In this document: positions 34,503-42,994 of the stretch, piece by piece
Numbering within the stretch: the stretch's first letter is position 1
Layout: each line of letters opens with the position of its first letter
The notes under the pieces: generated by a model
The model's input: the letters and a program-made list of their open reading frames with translations, nothing else
What the model was told of the DNA's origin: nothing
Database searches by the model: none
Source: Georgenia muralis
Lineage (GTDB): Bacteria; Actinomycetota; Actinomycetes; Actinomycetales; Actinomycetaceae
Reading direction: 5' to 3'
NCBI RefSeq assembly: GCF_003814705.1
Contig: NZ_RKRA01000001.1
Location: forward strand, 2,852,001-2,916,000
Length of the DNA stretch: 64,000 nt
Position numbers and translations under genes: made by a program

Positions 34503-35483
34503 ATGACGGAGCTCGACACGCAACGGGCGACGGAGCTCGGCACGGCTGCGCAGCACGCCTCCCGGAACGTCCCCGTCGCACGGTCGACAGACACCGCCGG
34601 CGAGGTCCTCGCGGCCATGCGCGGACACCGCTACGACAGCGCCGCCGTCGTCGCGCTCGTCGACGGCGACCGGCTCAGTGGCCTCGTCACGCTCGAGCGG
34701 CTCCTCGCCGCGCCGCCGGAGACGATCCTCGACCAGCTCATGGACCCGAACCCGCCCGTCGTCACGCCGTCGACCGCCCAGGAGCGGGCGGCATGGCTCG
34801 CCGTCCAGCACGAGGAACCCACCCTCGTGGTCGTCGACGAGGACGGCCGGTTCGCCGGGCTGGTCCCGCCGACGGCGCTGCTGGAGGTGGTCCTGCAGGA
34901 GCACGACGAGGACATGGTCAGGCTCGGCGGCTTCATGCGCTCGGCCTCTCCCGCGCAGACCACGTCGGTCGAGGCGATCCCTCGCCGCCTCGGGCACCGG
35001 CTGCCCTGGCTGCTCGTGGGGCTCGCGGGGGCGCTGATCGCCGCCGGCGTCGTCGGCAGCTTCGAGGAACAGCTCTCCCAGGAGGTGCTCATCGCGTTCT
35101 TCGTGCCCGGCGTCGTCTACATGGCCGACGCCGTGGGCACGCAGACCGAGGCACTGGTGATCCGGGGCCTGTCCGTCGGGATCGGGGTGCGGCGCATCGC
35201 GGGCCGGGAGGTCCTCACCGGACTGCTCCTGGGGATCGTGCTCGGGCTGCTGTCGCTGCTGCCCGTGGGGCTGATCTGGGGGGACTGGCTCGTGGCGATC
35301 GCGGTGGCTCTGGCGCTCCTGGCGGCGTCGTCGATCGCGACGGTCATCGCCCTGGGGCTGCCGTGGCTGATCCACCGGATGGGGAAGGACCCGGCCTTCG
35401 GGTCGGGCCCACTTGCCACGGTGATCCAGGACCTGCTGACGGTGACGATCTACCTCGTGGTCGCCACGGCGATCGTGCTGTAG
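34503..35483 (+). CDS. MgtE-like divalent cation transporter without the N domain
   Basis: A 326-residue protein: two CBS domains (residues about 15-150; LVDGDRLSGLVTLERLL, VVDEDGRFAGLVPPTALLE) followed by the five-helix MgtE channel domain (RRLGHRLPWLLVGLAGALIA, then MADAVGTQTEALVIRGL with the conserved GTQ and Asp, and helices to the C-terminus). MgtE channels carry Mg2+ down its gradient, gated by Mg2+ bound between N and CBS domains. The N domain is missing here, so gating must differ. GGAGG at 34492-34496 supports the ATG. Confidence 0.83.
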   Translation: MTELDTQRATELGTAAQHASRNVPVARSTDTAGEVLAAMRGHRYDSAAVVALVDGDRLSGLVTLERLLAAPPETILDQLMDPNPPVVTPSTAQERAAWLAVQHEEPTLVVVDEDGRFAGLVPPTALLEVVLQEHDEDMVRLGGFMRSASPAQTTSVEAIPRRLGHRLPWLLVGLAGALIAAGVVGSFEEQLSQEVLIAFFVPGVVYMADAVGTQTEALVIRGLSVGIGVRRIAGREVLTGLLLGIVLGLLSLLPVGLIWGDWLVAIAVALALLAASSIATVIALGLPWLIHRMGKDPAFGSGPLATVIQDLLTVTIYLVVATAIVL

Positions 35484-35565
35484 GTCGGAGCCGTCGTGCT
35501 GTGCCGCGCCGCGGGTGCTCGGCCTGCGTGGCCGTCCGGCAGGCGCAGCGGCTACGTTCGGTTCC

Positions 35566-36066
35566 GTGACCACCACCCGCAGCGCAGAGCTCACCCCTCA
35601 GGACGAGGCACACCTTCGTACGGCACTCCGGGTGGCGGTCGAGGCGAAGGCCGCAGGCAAGCATCCCTTCGGCGCGATCGTCGTGGACGGCGACGGACGC
35701 GTCGTTGCCTCGCGGGGGAACAACGCCCTCCTGCCCGACGGCGATCCCACCCAGCACGCGGAGCTGTTGGCGCTCTCGGACGCCGCCCGGGCGATCGGGC
35801 CGGACGGGATGGGCCACGCGACCCTGTTCACGAGCGCCGAGCCGTGCGTCATGTGCACGGGGGCGGGGTACTGGACGGGAGTCGGGCGGATCGTCTACGC
35901 GCTGTCGGAGGTCCGGCTGCTCGAGCTGACCGGCGCGCACCCCGAGAACCCGACCTTCTCCTTCCCATGCCGGGAGGTGCTGGCGCGCGGCCAGCGCGAG
36001 GTGGCGGTCAGCGGGCCGCACCTGGAGGACGAGGCGGCCGAGCCGCACGTGGGGTTCTGGGTCTGA
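35566..36066 (+). CDS. CMP/dCMP-type nucleoside or guanine deaminase
   Basis: A 166-residue zinc deaminase. The catalytic motifs are TQHAELLALSDAAR (His ligand and proton-shuttle Glu) and SAEPCVMCTGAGYW (the two Cys ligands). Overall it resembles small cytosolic deaminases of the GuaD/TadA group; the C-terminus lacks TadA tRNA-binding features, so a free base or nucleoside is the likelier substrate. The GTG start has no ribosome-binding site; TACGTT seven bases upstream suggests a leaderless message. It is the last chromosomal gene before the IS island. Confidence 0.82.
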   Translation: MTTTRSAELTPQDEAHLRTALRVAVEAKAAGKHPFGAIVVDGDGRVVASRGNNALLPDGDPTQHAELLALSDAARAIGPDGMGHATLFTSAEPCVMCTGAGYWTGVGRIVYALSEVRLLELTGAHPENPTFSFPCREVLARGQREVAVSGPHLEDEAAEPHVGFWV

Positions 36067-36146
36067 GCGTTCGGATCGGTCAGACGGTATGTAGTGCGGC
36101 TGGTGTTGGGTCTCGGGGTCGCGCCGCTGGTTGGTGATTGTGGTGG

Positions 36147-36221
36147 TTGTCGGTGGGGCGTCAAGGCACTTCGTCCCCTGCGGGGCGGGCCTGCGGCCCG
36201 GTCTTGACTCCCCACCGACAA
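36147..36221 (+). ncRNA. bridge RNA candidate of the IS110 element
   Basis: Positions 36147-36165 pair with 36203-36221 (19 pairs, one mismatch), enclosing an internal GC-rich segment with further stems (CCCCTGCGGGG, GGGCCTGCGGCCC). It lies in the non-coding region upstream of the transposase, where IS110-family elements of the IS621 type encode the bridge RNA that pairs with target and donor DNA. The full RNA would extend beyond this hairpin. Confidence 0.55.
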
Positions 36222-36339
36222 ACCACACCTTCGCCTGGAGGCGGCGCTGGTCAGCAGGAGCCCCCGCGGCGCATCGTCGTGAGTTACCACCGGTGACCAA
36301 TCCGGGGCGCCGGTGGATCACAGTCGTCGGGAGGCTCCT

Positions 36340-37440
36340 GTGTTCACCAACATAATCCCTGCCGCTCGTGAGCGGTGGGTCGTGGGTCTAGACGTCCACG
36401 CCCGTTCCATCAGCGCGTCCGCGCTCGACCTGACCACCGGCGAGCTCATCAATGCCCACCTGGCCGCAGAGACCACCGCGGTGCTGCGGTTCCTCACCGG
36501 TCTGAACGGCCCGGCAGCGGTGGCCTACGAGGCCGGCCCGACCGGGTTCGGCCTCGCTAGGGCGTTGGACCAGGCCGGGCTGCGGTGCGTGGTCGCCGCC
36601 CCCTCCAAGATCGCCCGCGCATCGGGCGACCGGGTCAAGACCGACAAACGTGACGCGACTCTGCTGGCCCGGCGCCTGGCAGCCGCGGACCTGACCGCGG
36701 TACGGGTCCCGACCCCGACCGAGGAAGCCGCTCGAGACCTGACCCGCGCCCACGAGGACGCCCGCACCGACCTGATGAGCGCCCGGCACCGCGCCTCCAA
36801 GCTCCTCCTGCGCCACGGCATCGTCTACTCCGGCGGGAGAGCATGGACTCTGGAGCACCACGCCTGGCTGGCGCGGATCCGTCTCCCGCAGCCGGCTTCC
36901 CAGACCGCCTTCGACGACGCCCACCAACACGTCCTGCTGCTGGAGGCCCGCAAGAAGAACCTCGCCCACCAGGTCGCCCTCCTGGCAGCCGAGAGTGAGT
37001 TCACCGGCGTGTTCCACGCCCTGGGCTGCCTACGCGGTATCGCCGGCATCACCGCGATGTCGTTGGCCGTAGAGATCGGTGACTGGGACCGGTTCACCGG
37101 CGCCTCGATCGGCGCCTACCTCGGCCTGACCCCGACCGAGCACTCCTCCGGAGGCACCCGGCGCCTGGGGCCGATCACCAAGGCCGGCAACCCCCACGCC
37201 CGCCGACTGCTCGTCGAAGCGGCCTGGCACCACCGCCCCGGCTACCGGGTCGGGACCATCTTGCAAGCTCGTTTCGATGCCGCCACCCCCACCCAGGCCG
37301 CCCGCGGCCACGAGGGCAACCTGCGCCTGCACCGCCGCTGGGAACACTTCGACACCGAGCACAAACGCACCACGGTCGCGAACATCGCGATCGCCCGAGA
37401 ACTCGCCGGATGGTGCTGGTCCCTGGCCACCACCCGGTGA
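36340..37440 (+). CDS. IS110-family transposase (DEDD recombinase)
   Basis: A 366-residue transposase. The N-terminal RuvC-like DEDD domain shows WVVGLDVHARSISASA, AYEAGPTGFGLARAL and KTDKRDATLLARRLAAAD. The C-terminal domain has LRGIAGITAMSLAVEIGDWD and LTPTEHSSGGTRRLGPITKA, where IS110 enzymes carry the catalytic Ser. The reading frame is intact, so it may be active. GTG at 36340 follows GGGAGG. Confidence 0.9.
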   Translation: MFTNIIPAARERWVVGLDVHARSISASALDLTTGELINAHLAAETTAVLRFLTGLNGPAAVAYEAGPTGFGLARALDQAGLRCVVAAPSKIARASGDRVKTDKRDATLLARRLAAADLTAVRVPTPTEEAARDLTRAHEDARTDLMSARHRASKLLLRHGIVYSGGRAWTLEHHAWLARIRLPQPASQTAFDDAHQHVLLLEARKKNLAHQVALLAAESEFTGVFHALGCLRGIAGITAMSLAVEIGDWDRFTGASIGAYLGLTPTEHSSGGTRRLGPITKAGNPHARRLLVEAAWHHRPGYRVGTILQARFDAATPTQAARGHEGNLRLHRRWEHFDTEHKRTTVANIAIARELAGWCWSLATTR

Positions 37441-37533
37441 ACAAGCCCTGACCCGCCGGCCCTGGGGACTGCTGCACGGATAGGTGACATCTGATCTGTG
37501 GTGCCGAGAGGTGCTGCTGGAAGGATGTGCACC

Positions 37534-37827
37534 GTGCCCAAGCCCTACCCGAAGGAGTTCCGCGACGACGTGGTCCGTGTCGCGAGGAACCGTGAGCCAG
37601 GGGTCCATCTGAAGCAGATCGCTGCCGATTTCGGGATCAGCGAGTCGTGCCTGACGAACTGGTTGAAGACCGCCGACGTCGAGGACGGCACCAAGCCGGG
37701 CACGACCACGGCCGACAACGCCGAGTTGCGCGCGGCGAAGAAGCGGATCCGGCTGCTGGAGCAGGAGAACGAGGTCCTGCGCCGTGCCGCGGCCTATCTC
37801 TCGCAGGCGAACCTGCCGGGAAAATGA
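37534..37827 (+). CDS. IS3-family transposase OrfA
   Basis: A 97-residue DNA-binding part: KPYPKEFRDDVVRVARNREP, a helix-turn-helix (LKQIAADFGISESCLTNWLK) and a leucine-zipper-like coiled coil (LRAAKKRIRLLEQENEVLRR). GTG at 37534 lies nine bases after GGAAGG; an in-frame ATG at 37525 has no room for a ribosome-binding site. Its stop overlaps the orfB ATG in GAAAATGATG, so orfB can be made by re-initiation or -1 slippage on the A run. Confidence 0.85.
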   Translation: MPKPYPKEFRDDVVRVARNREPGVHLKQIAADFGISESCLTNWLKTADVEDGTKPGTTTADNAELRAAKKRIRLLEQENEVLRRAAAYLSQANLPGK

Positions 37828-38729
37828 TGTACCCGCTCGTCCGTGAGCTGGCCGTCGACGGTGTTCCCGTCACGGTGACGTGCCGGGTGCTCAAGATCGC
37901 GCGCCAGCCCTACTACCGCTGGCTCGCTCACCCGGTCACCGACTCCGACCTCGAGCAGGCCTACCGTGCCAACGCCCTGTTCGACGCCCACCGCGAGGAC
38001 CCGGAGTTCGGCTACCGGTTCCTCCTCGATGAGGCACGCGAGGCCGGGGAGGCGATGGCGGTACGGACCGCGTGGCGGATCTGCTCGGCCAATGGGTGGT
38101 GGTCGGCGTTCGGCAAGCCCAAGCGCGGCAAGAACGGCAAGAAGCCGGGCCCGCCGGTCCATGACGACCTGTGCGCCGTGACCGACGACAAGGGCCGGGT
38201 CCGGCACGCGTTCACCGCCGAAAGTCTCAACGAGCTGTGGCTGACCGACATCACCGAGCACTGGACCGGTGAGGGCAAGCTCTACCTGTGTGCGATCAAG
38301 GACGTCTCCTCCAACCGGATCGTGGGGTACTCCATCGACTCGAGGATGAAGTCACGCCTGGCCGTCGCAGCGCTCAACAACGCCGCCGCACGCCGTGGCG
38401 ACGTCGCCGGCTGTGTTGTTCATTCTGACCGTGGATCTCAATTTCGAAGCCGGAAATTCGTCCACGCTCTCAACCGTCACGCCATGGTCGGCTCCATGGG
38501 CCGCGTCGGCGCAGCCGGCGACAACGCCGCAATGGAGTCGTTCTTCTCCCTGCTGCAGAAGAACGTTCTCGACCGCCGAGCCTGGGCCACCCGTGAAGAG
38601 CTACGGATCGAGATCGTGACCTGGATCGAACGGACCTACCACCGCCGCCGACGCCAAGACGCCCTGGGCCGATTGACCCCCATCGAGTACGAGACCATCA
38701 TGACCACGCCAGCCACTCAGGCTGCCTGA
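37824..38729 (+). CDS. IS3-family transposase OrfB (DDE integrase)
   Basis: A 301-residue catalytic part of the IS3 transposase. The DDE residues are visible in LWLTDITEHWTGEGKLYLCA, VVHSDRGSQFRS and AAMESFFSLLQKN. It starts with an HTH_21-like region (FDAHREDPEFGYRFLLDEAR). It lies in the -1 frame relative to orfA, as usual for the family. The frame is intact. Confidence 0.9.
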   Translation: MMYPLVRELAVDGVPVTVTCRVLKIARQPYYRWLAHPVTDSDLEQAYRANALFDAHREDPEFGYRFLLDEAREAGEAMAVRTAWRICSANGWWSAFGKPKRGKNGKKPGPPVHDDLCAVTDDKGRVRHAFTAESLNELWLTDITEHWTGEGKLYLCAIKDVSSNRIVGYSIDSRMKSRLAVAALNNAAARRGDVAGCVVHSDRGSQFRSRKFVHALNRHAMVGSMGRVGAAGDNAAMESFFSLLQKNVLDRRAWATREELRIEIVTWIERTYHRRRRQDALGRLTPIEYETIMTTPATQAA

Positions 38730-40054
38730 CCCAACCTGTCACCCGTTCGTGCAGCAGTCCCCTGCGGCGAGGAAGCAGCGTGAGGGGACGACCCACGAAT
38801 CGGCTGTGAGCCCCCGGACCCTGACCAGGCCGGGCACGCCCGACCTCAGACCGTGCCCTGAGTTGGCTCATTCGCTTAGTGCGTGAGTTGCCCGCTGTGG
38901 ATCGCGTCGAGGATGGCTTGCTGCTCGGTGGGGATGGCGGGGGCGAAGGTCTGGGTGGCGCCGTTGATCGCGATCGTGGCGGAGCGCAGCGGCCGGAGCT
39001 GGCGGATGACGTTGCGGATGGCCAGGCTGGTGCGGGCTTGGACCTCGCGGGAGACCGCCAGTGCGGTGAACACGATGGTCAGGTGGGCCTCGATCGCGTC
39101 GCGGGTGCGGTGGAACATGGGGCGGGCGCGTAGGTCGGTCTTGCTCATCCGGAAGGACTGCTCCACGTGCCACAGGTCGTGGTAGGAGCCGATGACCTCA
39201 CCCGCCGGCATCACTGGCGCGGGGATGTTGGTGACGTAGCCCTTGAGCCCGACCAGTCGCCGGGCCCGTGCCAGGGCGGTCTCGTCCAGGCGGTGCCCGT
39301 CGCCGCTGGTCTTGACGAATCGCGGGGTGCGGGCGGCCTTCTCCCCGGCGATGACCGCGCGGGCCCGGTTCTCCTGGAGGGTGAGCGTCTTGTTGTCCCT
39401 CGCCGCGCGTTTGGCGGAGTAGGCCCAGACCGCCCGCCACGAGCCAGGGTGAAGGTCGCGGTCCCAGACCGGCTCGGCCCGATGAGCCGGGTCGTTCTCG
39501 TTGCGCCGCCCGGTCCTGGGGGTGAGGGTGTCGATGACCTGCCCGTCGGCGAAGGCGTCACCGTGCCAGCGGAAGTGCGAGGCCAGGTCCAGCGGTGCCT
39601 TGGTCACCCGGGAGCCGACGATGAACCGCAGGTTCGCCTCGTCTAGCTCGCGCAGGTTGGTCGCGGAGAGCATGCCGGCGTCGGCGACGACGACCATGTC
39701 CTCGATGTCGTGACGGGTCTGGAACTGCTTGACGATCGGGATGATCGTGGCGGTCTCTGCCTTGTTGCCCTCGTAGCAGCCGATCTCGAGGGGGAAGCCG
39801 TGCCGGTCGACCAGGAGCCCGACGACGATCTGGGGGTCGACGCGGCGTTCCTTGGAGTAGCCGACCTTGCGCAGGTCGTCCTCCTTCTCGGCCTCGAAGT
39901 ACAACGTGGTCACGTCGTAGAGCACCAGGGAGACGTCACCGCTGCTCACGGCGTGCTCGAAGCACAAGGTGGCGATCTGGTCGCGATACGACCCGCCGAC
40001 CGCGGCGCGGGCGAGGGTGCGTTTCATCGTGGCGTAGCTGGCCGGGACCCGGCC

Positions 40055-41586
40055 GGGCGTGTCAAATGCTCTGTGTAAGTGATGGTTCCTAGACGCTGGC
40101 TTCACGCCAGTGTGAGGAGACGATCATGACCACGACGCAGTGGACCTCGCAGGACCTGATGGACGCGGCCGTGCGGGCCGCCGAGACTGAGGACGTGCCC
40201 ACCGACGACCCGCAACCGAGTCGGCCGGAGAAGAGTGCCCGGCAGCTGCGTGAGGAGCTGGTCAGCGACGACCTGATCGAGCGCCTGGTCAAGCAGGCCG
40301 GCGCCGAGGGGGTCGCGCTGACCGGGCAGGGCGGGTTCCTGCCCGAGCTGATCCGCTCGGTCCTCGAACGCGGCCTGGCCGCCGAGCTCGACGACCACCT
40401 CGGCTACGCCAAGGGCGAGCGGGCCGGGCGTGGGAACTCGCGCAACGGGAGCACCCCGAAGACGGTCGAGACCGAGATCGGGCCGGTCCCGCTGGCGACC
40501 CCGCGGGACCGGGACGGCTCGTTCAACCCCCGCCTGGTCCCCAAGGGCCAGCGCCGTCTCGGGGGCCTGGACGAGATGATCATCAGCCTCTACGCCGGCG
40601 GGATGACGGTCCGGGACATCCAGGCCCACCTGGCCCGGACGCTGGGGACTGATCTGTCCCACGAGACGATCGCGAACATCACCGACGCCGTGACCGAGGA
40701 GGTCATCGCCTGGCAGTCCCGCCCGCTGGACCCGGTCTACCCCGTCGTCTTCCTCGACGCCCTGGTCGTCAAGGTCCGCCACGACGCCCACGTGGTCAAC
40801 CGGGCCGCGCACATCGCGGTCGGGATCGACACCGACGGGATCAAGCACGTCCTGGGCATCTGGGTCCAGTCCGGCGAGGGCGCGAAGTTCTGGGCCGGGG
40901 TCTGCGCCCAGCTCGCCAACCGGGGCGTCAAAGACATCCTGATCGCCTGCTGTGACGGCCTGCCGGGCCTGCCCGAGGCGATCGAGGCGACCTGGCCGAA
41001 CACGATCGTCCAGACCTGCGTGGTCCACCTGATCCGGGCCGCGAACCGCTACCTCGCCTACGGCGACCGCAAGGCCTTCTCCGCCGGGCTGCGCCGGGTC
41101 TACACCGCCCCCGACGCCGACGCCGCCGAGACCGCCCTGCTCGAGCTCGCCGAGACCGACCTGGGGCGCAAGTACCCGGCCGCGATCGCGGTGTGGCAAC
41201 GCGCCTGGGAACGCTTCACACCCTTCCTCGCCTTCCCGCCCGAGGTCCGCCGGGTCATCTACACCACCAACACCATCGAGTCGCTCAACTACCAGCTCCG
41301 CAAGATCATCAAGAACCGCGGCCACTTCCCCTCCGACGACGCCGTCATCAAGCTCCTCTGGCTCGCGATCACCGACATCGAGGACAAGCGCGCCCGCCAA
41401 CGCGCCAAAGAAGCCGGCCTACCCGCCAACCGACGCAAAGCCGCCGGCCGACTCGTCGAGGGCGCCACCACCGAAGGCTGGAACGCCGCCCTGAACCAAC
41501 TCGAACTGCTCTACCCCGACCGCCTCGCCGGCCACATCAACCAATAACCGACACCAACCGTCCTACACAGAAAACTTGACAGGCTC
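40055..41586 (+). mobile_element. IS256-family insertion sequence
   Basis: 1532 bp with imperfect terminal inverted repeats of about 25 bases (left GGGCGTGTCAAATGCTCTGT, right end reversed GAGCCTGTCAAGTTTTCTGT). It is flanked by the 8-bp direct repeat ACCCGGCC at 40047-40054 and 41587-41594, the duplication length typical of IS256. It sits inside the IS1634 transposase gene. Confidence 0.92.
40126..41547 (+). CDS. IS256-family (Mutator-type) transposase
   Basis: A 473-residue transposase, complete. DDE positions are visible in PVVFLDALVVKVR, IACCDGLPGLPEAIEATWPN (followed by the C-x2-H QTCVVHLIRAANR motif) and YTTNTIESLNYQLRKII. GAGGAG at 40114-40119 precedes the ATG. The intact frame and clean target duplication suggest a fairly recent insertion. 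Confidence 0.93.
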   Translation: MTTTQWTSQDLMDAAVRAAETEDVPTDDPQPSRPEKSARQLREELVSDDLIERLVKQAGAEGVALTGQGGFLPELIRSVLERGLAAELDDHLGYAKGERAGRGNSRNGSTPKTVETEIGPVPLATPRDRDGSFNPRLVPKGQRRLGGLDEMIISLYAGGMTVRDIQAHLARTLGTDLSHETIANITDAVTEEVIAWQSRPLDPVYPVVFLDALVVKVRHDAHVVNRAAHIAVGIDTDGIKHVLGIWVQSGEGAKFWAGVCAQLANRGVKDILIACCDGLPGLPEAIEATWPNTIVQTCVVHLIRAANRYLAYGDRKAFSAGLRRVYTAPDADAAETALLELAETDLGRKYPAAIAVWQRAWERFTPFLAFPPEVRRVIYTTNTIESLNYQLRKIIKNRGHFPSDDAVIKLLWLAITDIEDKRARQRAKEAGLPANRRKAAGRLVEGATTEGWNAALNQLELLYPDRLAGHINQ

Positions 41587-42299
41587 ACCCGGCCCAGGTC
41601 CGTCAGCACTCGCCCGGTGTCCAGCAGCGAGGTCGGCTCCACGATCCGGGCGATGACCAGGTCGCGGAACACCGCATCGCCGACCGTGTCGAACCCCAGC
41701 GCGGTGAACACCTCGGCAAGGGCGTCGAACAGCAGCCGCGAGTCCGTCGAGATGACCCGGCCCGGGCCGTCCCGGCCCCGGTCCGGCGCCGCCTGCGGCG
41801 CGTGGAACAGCTCGGCCTCGCGAACTGGTGGGGCCAGCGGTGTCACCGGCGGCGTCGGCTCGATCCCGAGATCGAGCACCCCCTGGGCGGGGTTCGCCAG
41901 CAGCTCACGGGCCTGCTCCAGCAGGACACCGAGCTCGGCCTCGGTGTGTGCTGAACCGACATGCCTCACGATGCGCTGACGCCCGTCGGCGTACTCCGCG
42001 ATCTGCACCGCCGTCGCACCCGACGCCGTGCGCACCCGCCTGATAAACGCCACCCCGCGAGGTTAGAGCGCACCCGCTTAGTGCGTGAAACCGCACTAAA
42101 CCAACAACATCGCAGCAGGTCAGGGCCCTACTGCCCCTCGGGACGCCCACCCGTGAGCCAAGTCAGGTCAGACCGTGCCGACCGTCCCCGCCGAAACCAC
42201 CGTCATGCGGCAACCAACCCGCGCATATCAGACTCGACACCGCGTCGAACAGACACGCACCCCACCCAGGACTCACAGGCCAGGAAAAGGGAAAGCCGC

Positions 42300-42329
42300 C
42301 CGATCCGGAGCAACCCAGCCCCGGACCGG
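42300..42329 (-). terminator. possible terminator of the tad operon
   Basis: On the minus strand CCGGTCCGG and CCGGATCGG form a nine-base stem with one mismatch around 12 bases, followed by a pyrimidine-rich stretch with CTTTCCCTTTTCC. It lies 40 to 70 bases after the prepilin peptidase stop. The rest of the 200 bases to the IS1634 element shows no gene. Confidence 0.45.
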
Positions 42330-42367
42330 CGGCCAACCCCTGCCCACTTGACAAACCGCCCTACATA

Positions 42368-42994
42368 TCAGCCGAGCACGAGCGGCTGCCACGCAGCCCC
42401 GACGGCCGCGCCCGCGATCATCCACGGGCCGAATGGGATCTCGCTCTTGCGCCCCACCCGGCGCAGCGCCAGGAGAATGAGAGAGACCACGGCGACAAGC
42501 GCGAAGGCGGCAAGGGTCCCCATGAGCACCTGCGGCCAGCCGAACCACCCGAGGAAGCCGCCGAGCAGACCGGCGAGCTTGACGTCACCGAGACCCAGGC
42601 CCGCCGGGTTGATCCACGCGAGGATGAAGTACGAGACGAGCAGGAGGCCGCCCGCGGCGGCCGCACGGCCGAGCCGAGACCAGTCGTTCTCGAGCGCGGC
42701 CGCCAGGGTGAGGGCACCGAAGAACAGCGGATAGGTCGGCAGGACAATGGCGTCGGGCAGCCGGTACTCGGCAAAGTCAATGACGACGAGGAAGGCTGCG
42801 GCGAGCCCGAGTATCGCGAATGCCAGTGTCTCGGCCCAGGTCCTACCTGCCAGCGCCGCGCCTGCGCCGCAGACTGCTGCCAGAGCGGGCACCAACCAAG
42901 GCTGGCCCGTCCCGGCAGTCGCACTCCGAACCACTCTCTGCCGAGTCGCCAGTGCGACGGCAGACGTCAGGGCGGCCCATAACACCAGCGTCAC
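42368..42994 (-). CDS. tadV: prepilin peptidase (A24, TadV/CpaA type)
   Basis: A 208-residue polytopic membrane aspartic protease. The two catalytic Asp sites are DFAEYRLPDAIVLP and LGLGDVKLAGLLGGFLG (GxGD motif). There is no N-terminal methyltransferase domain with paired CxxC motifs, as usual for Tad-system peptidases. It would cleave the Flp and TadE-type prepilins encoded upstream. GTG start overlaps the tadC stop; last gene of the operon. Confidence 0.87.
   Translation of the reverse strand: MTLVLWAALTSAVALATRQRVVRSATAGTGQPWLVPALAAVCGAGAALAGRTWAETLAFAILGLAAAFLVVIDFAEYRLPDAIVLPTYPLFFGALTLAAALENDWSRLGRAAAAGGLLLVSYFILAWINPAGLGLGDVKLAGLLGGFLGWFGWPQVLMGTLAAFALVAVVSLILLALRRVGRKSEIPFGPWMIAGAAVGAAWQPLVLG

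Larger units (their letters stand above)
36147..37440 (+). mobile_element. IS110-family insertion sequence (minimal extent)
   Basis: The minimal extent covers the structured non-coding segment and the transposase gene. IS110 elements have no long terminal inverted repeats, so the exact ends cannot be read; the left end lies between 36067 and 36147. The right end lies after 37440; part of the 3' side may have been displaced to beyond 38762 by the IS3 insertion. Confidence 0.75.
37464..38762 (+). mobile_element. IS3-family insertion sequence
   Basis: About 1.3 kb with 26-base terminal inverted repeats: 37464-37489 and the reverse complement of 38737-38762 agree at 23 of 26 positions, starting GGGGACTGCTGCACG. 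It carries two overlapping transposase frames and seems to have landed in the 3' non-coding part of the IS110 element. CCT lies directly left of the element and CCT also occurs at 38761-38763, so a short target duplication is possible but not clear. Confidence 0.85.
38876..42053 (-). pseudogene. IS1634-family transposase split by IS256
   Basis: The N-terminal part (GTG at 42053 to about 41587; VRTASGATAVQIAEYADGRQ, VIARIVEPTSLLDTGRVLTD) and the C-terminal part (about 40054 down to 38876; DVTTLYFEAEKEDDLRKVGY, MVVVADAGMLSATNLRELDE, LWHVEQSFRMSKTDLRARPM) form one protein of roughly 520 residues when the IS256 element and one copy of its 8-bp duplication are removed; the join reads VLTDLGR-VPASYATMKRT. 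It parallels the intact transposase at 61459-62979 along its whole length but is clearly diverged from it, so this is a different element of the same family. Confidence 0.88.
38858..42167 (-). mobile_element. IS1634-family element interrupted by IS256
   Basis: The two ends match as inverted repeats: CTGAGTTGGCTCA at 38858 and, on the other strand, CTGACTTGGCTCA ending at 42166. The 12-base sequence TCAGACCGTGCC flanks both sides (38846-38857 and 42168-42179) as a target duplication. Without the 1532-bp IS256 insertion and its 8-bp duplication the element is about 1.77 kb. Confidence 0.85.

Noticed and set aside
40055-41586. Large deletion or rearrangement between the two IS1634 transposase fragments
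   Set aside because: The fragments join in frame once IS256 and one ACCCGGCC copy are removed, so a simple insertion explains everything.
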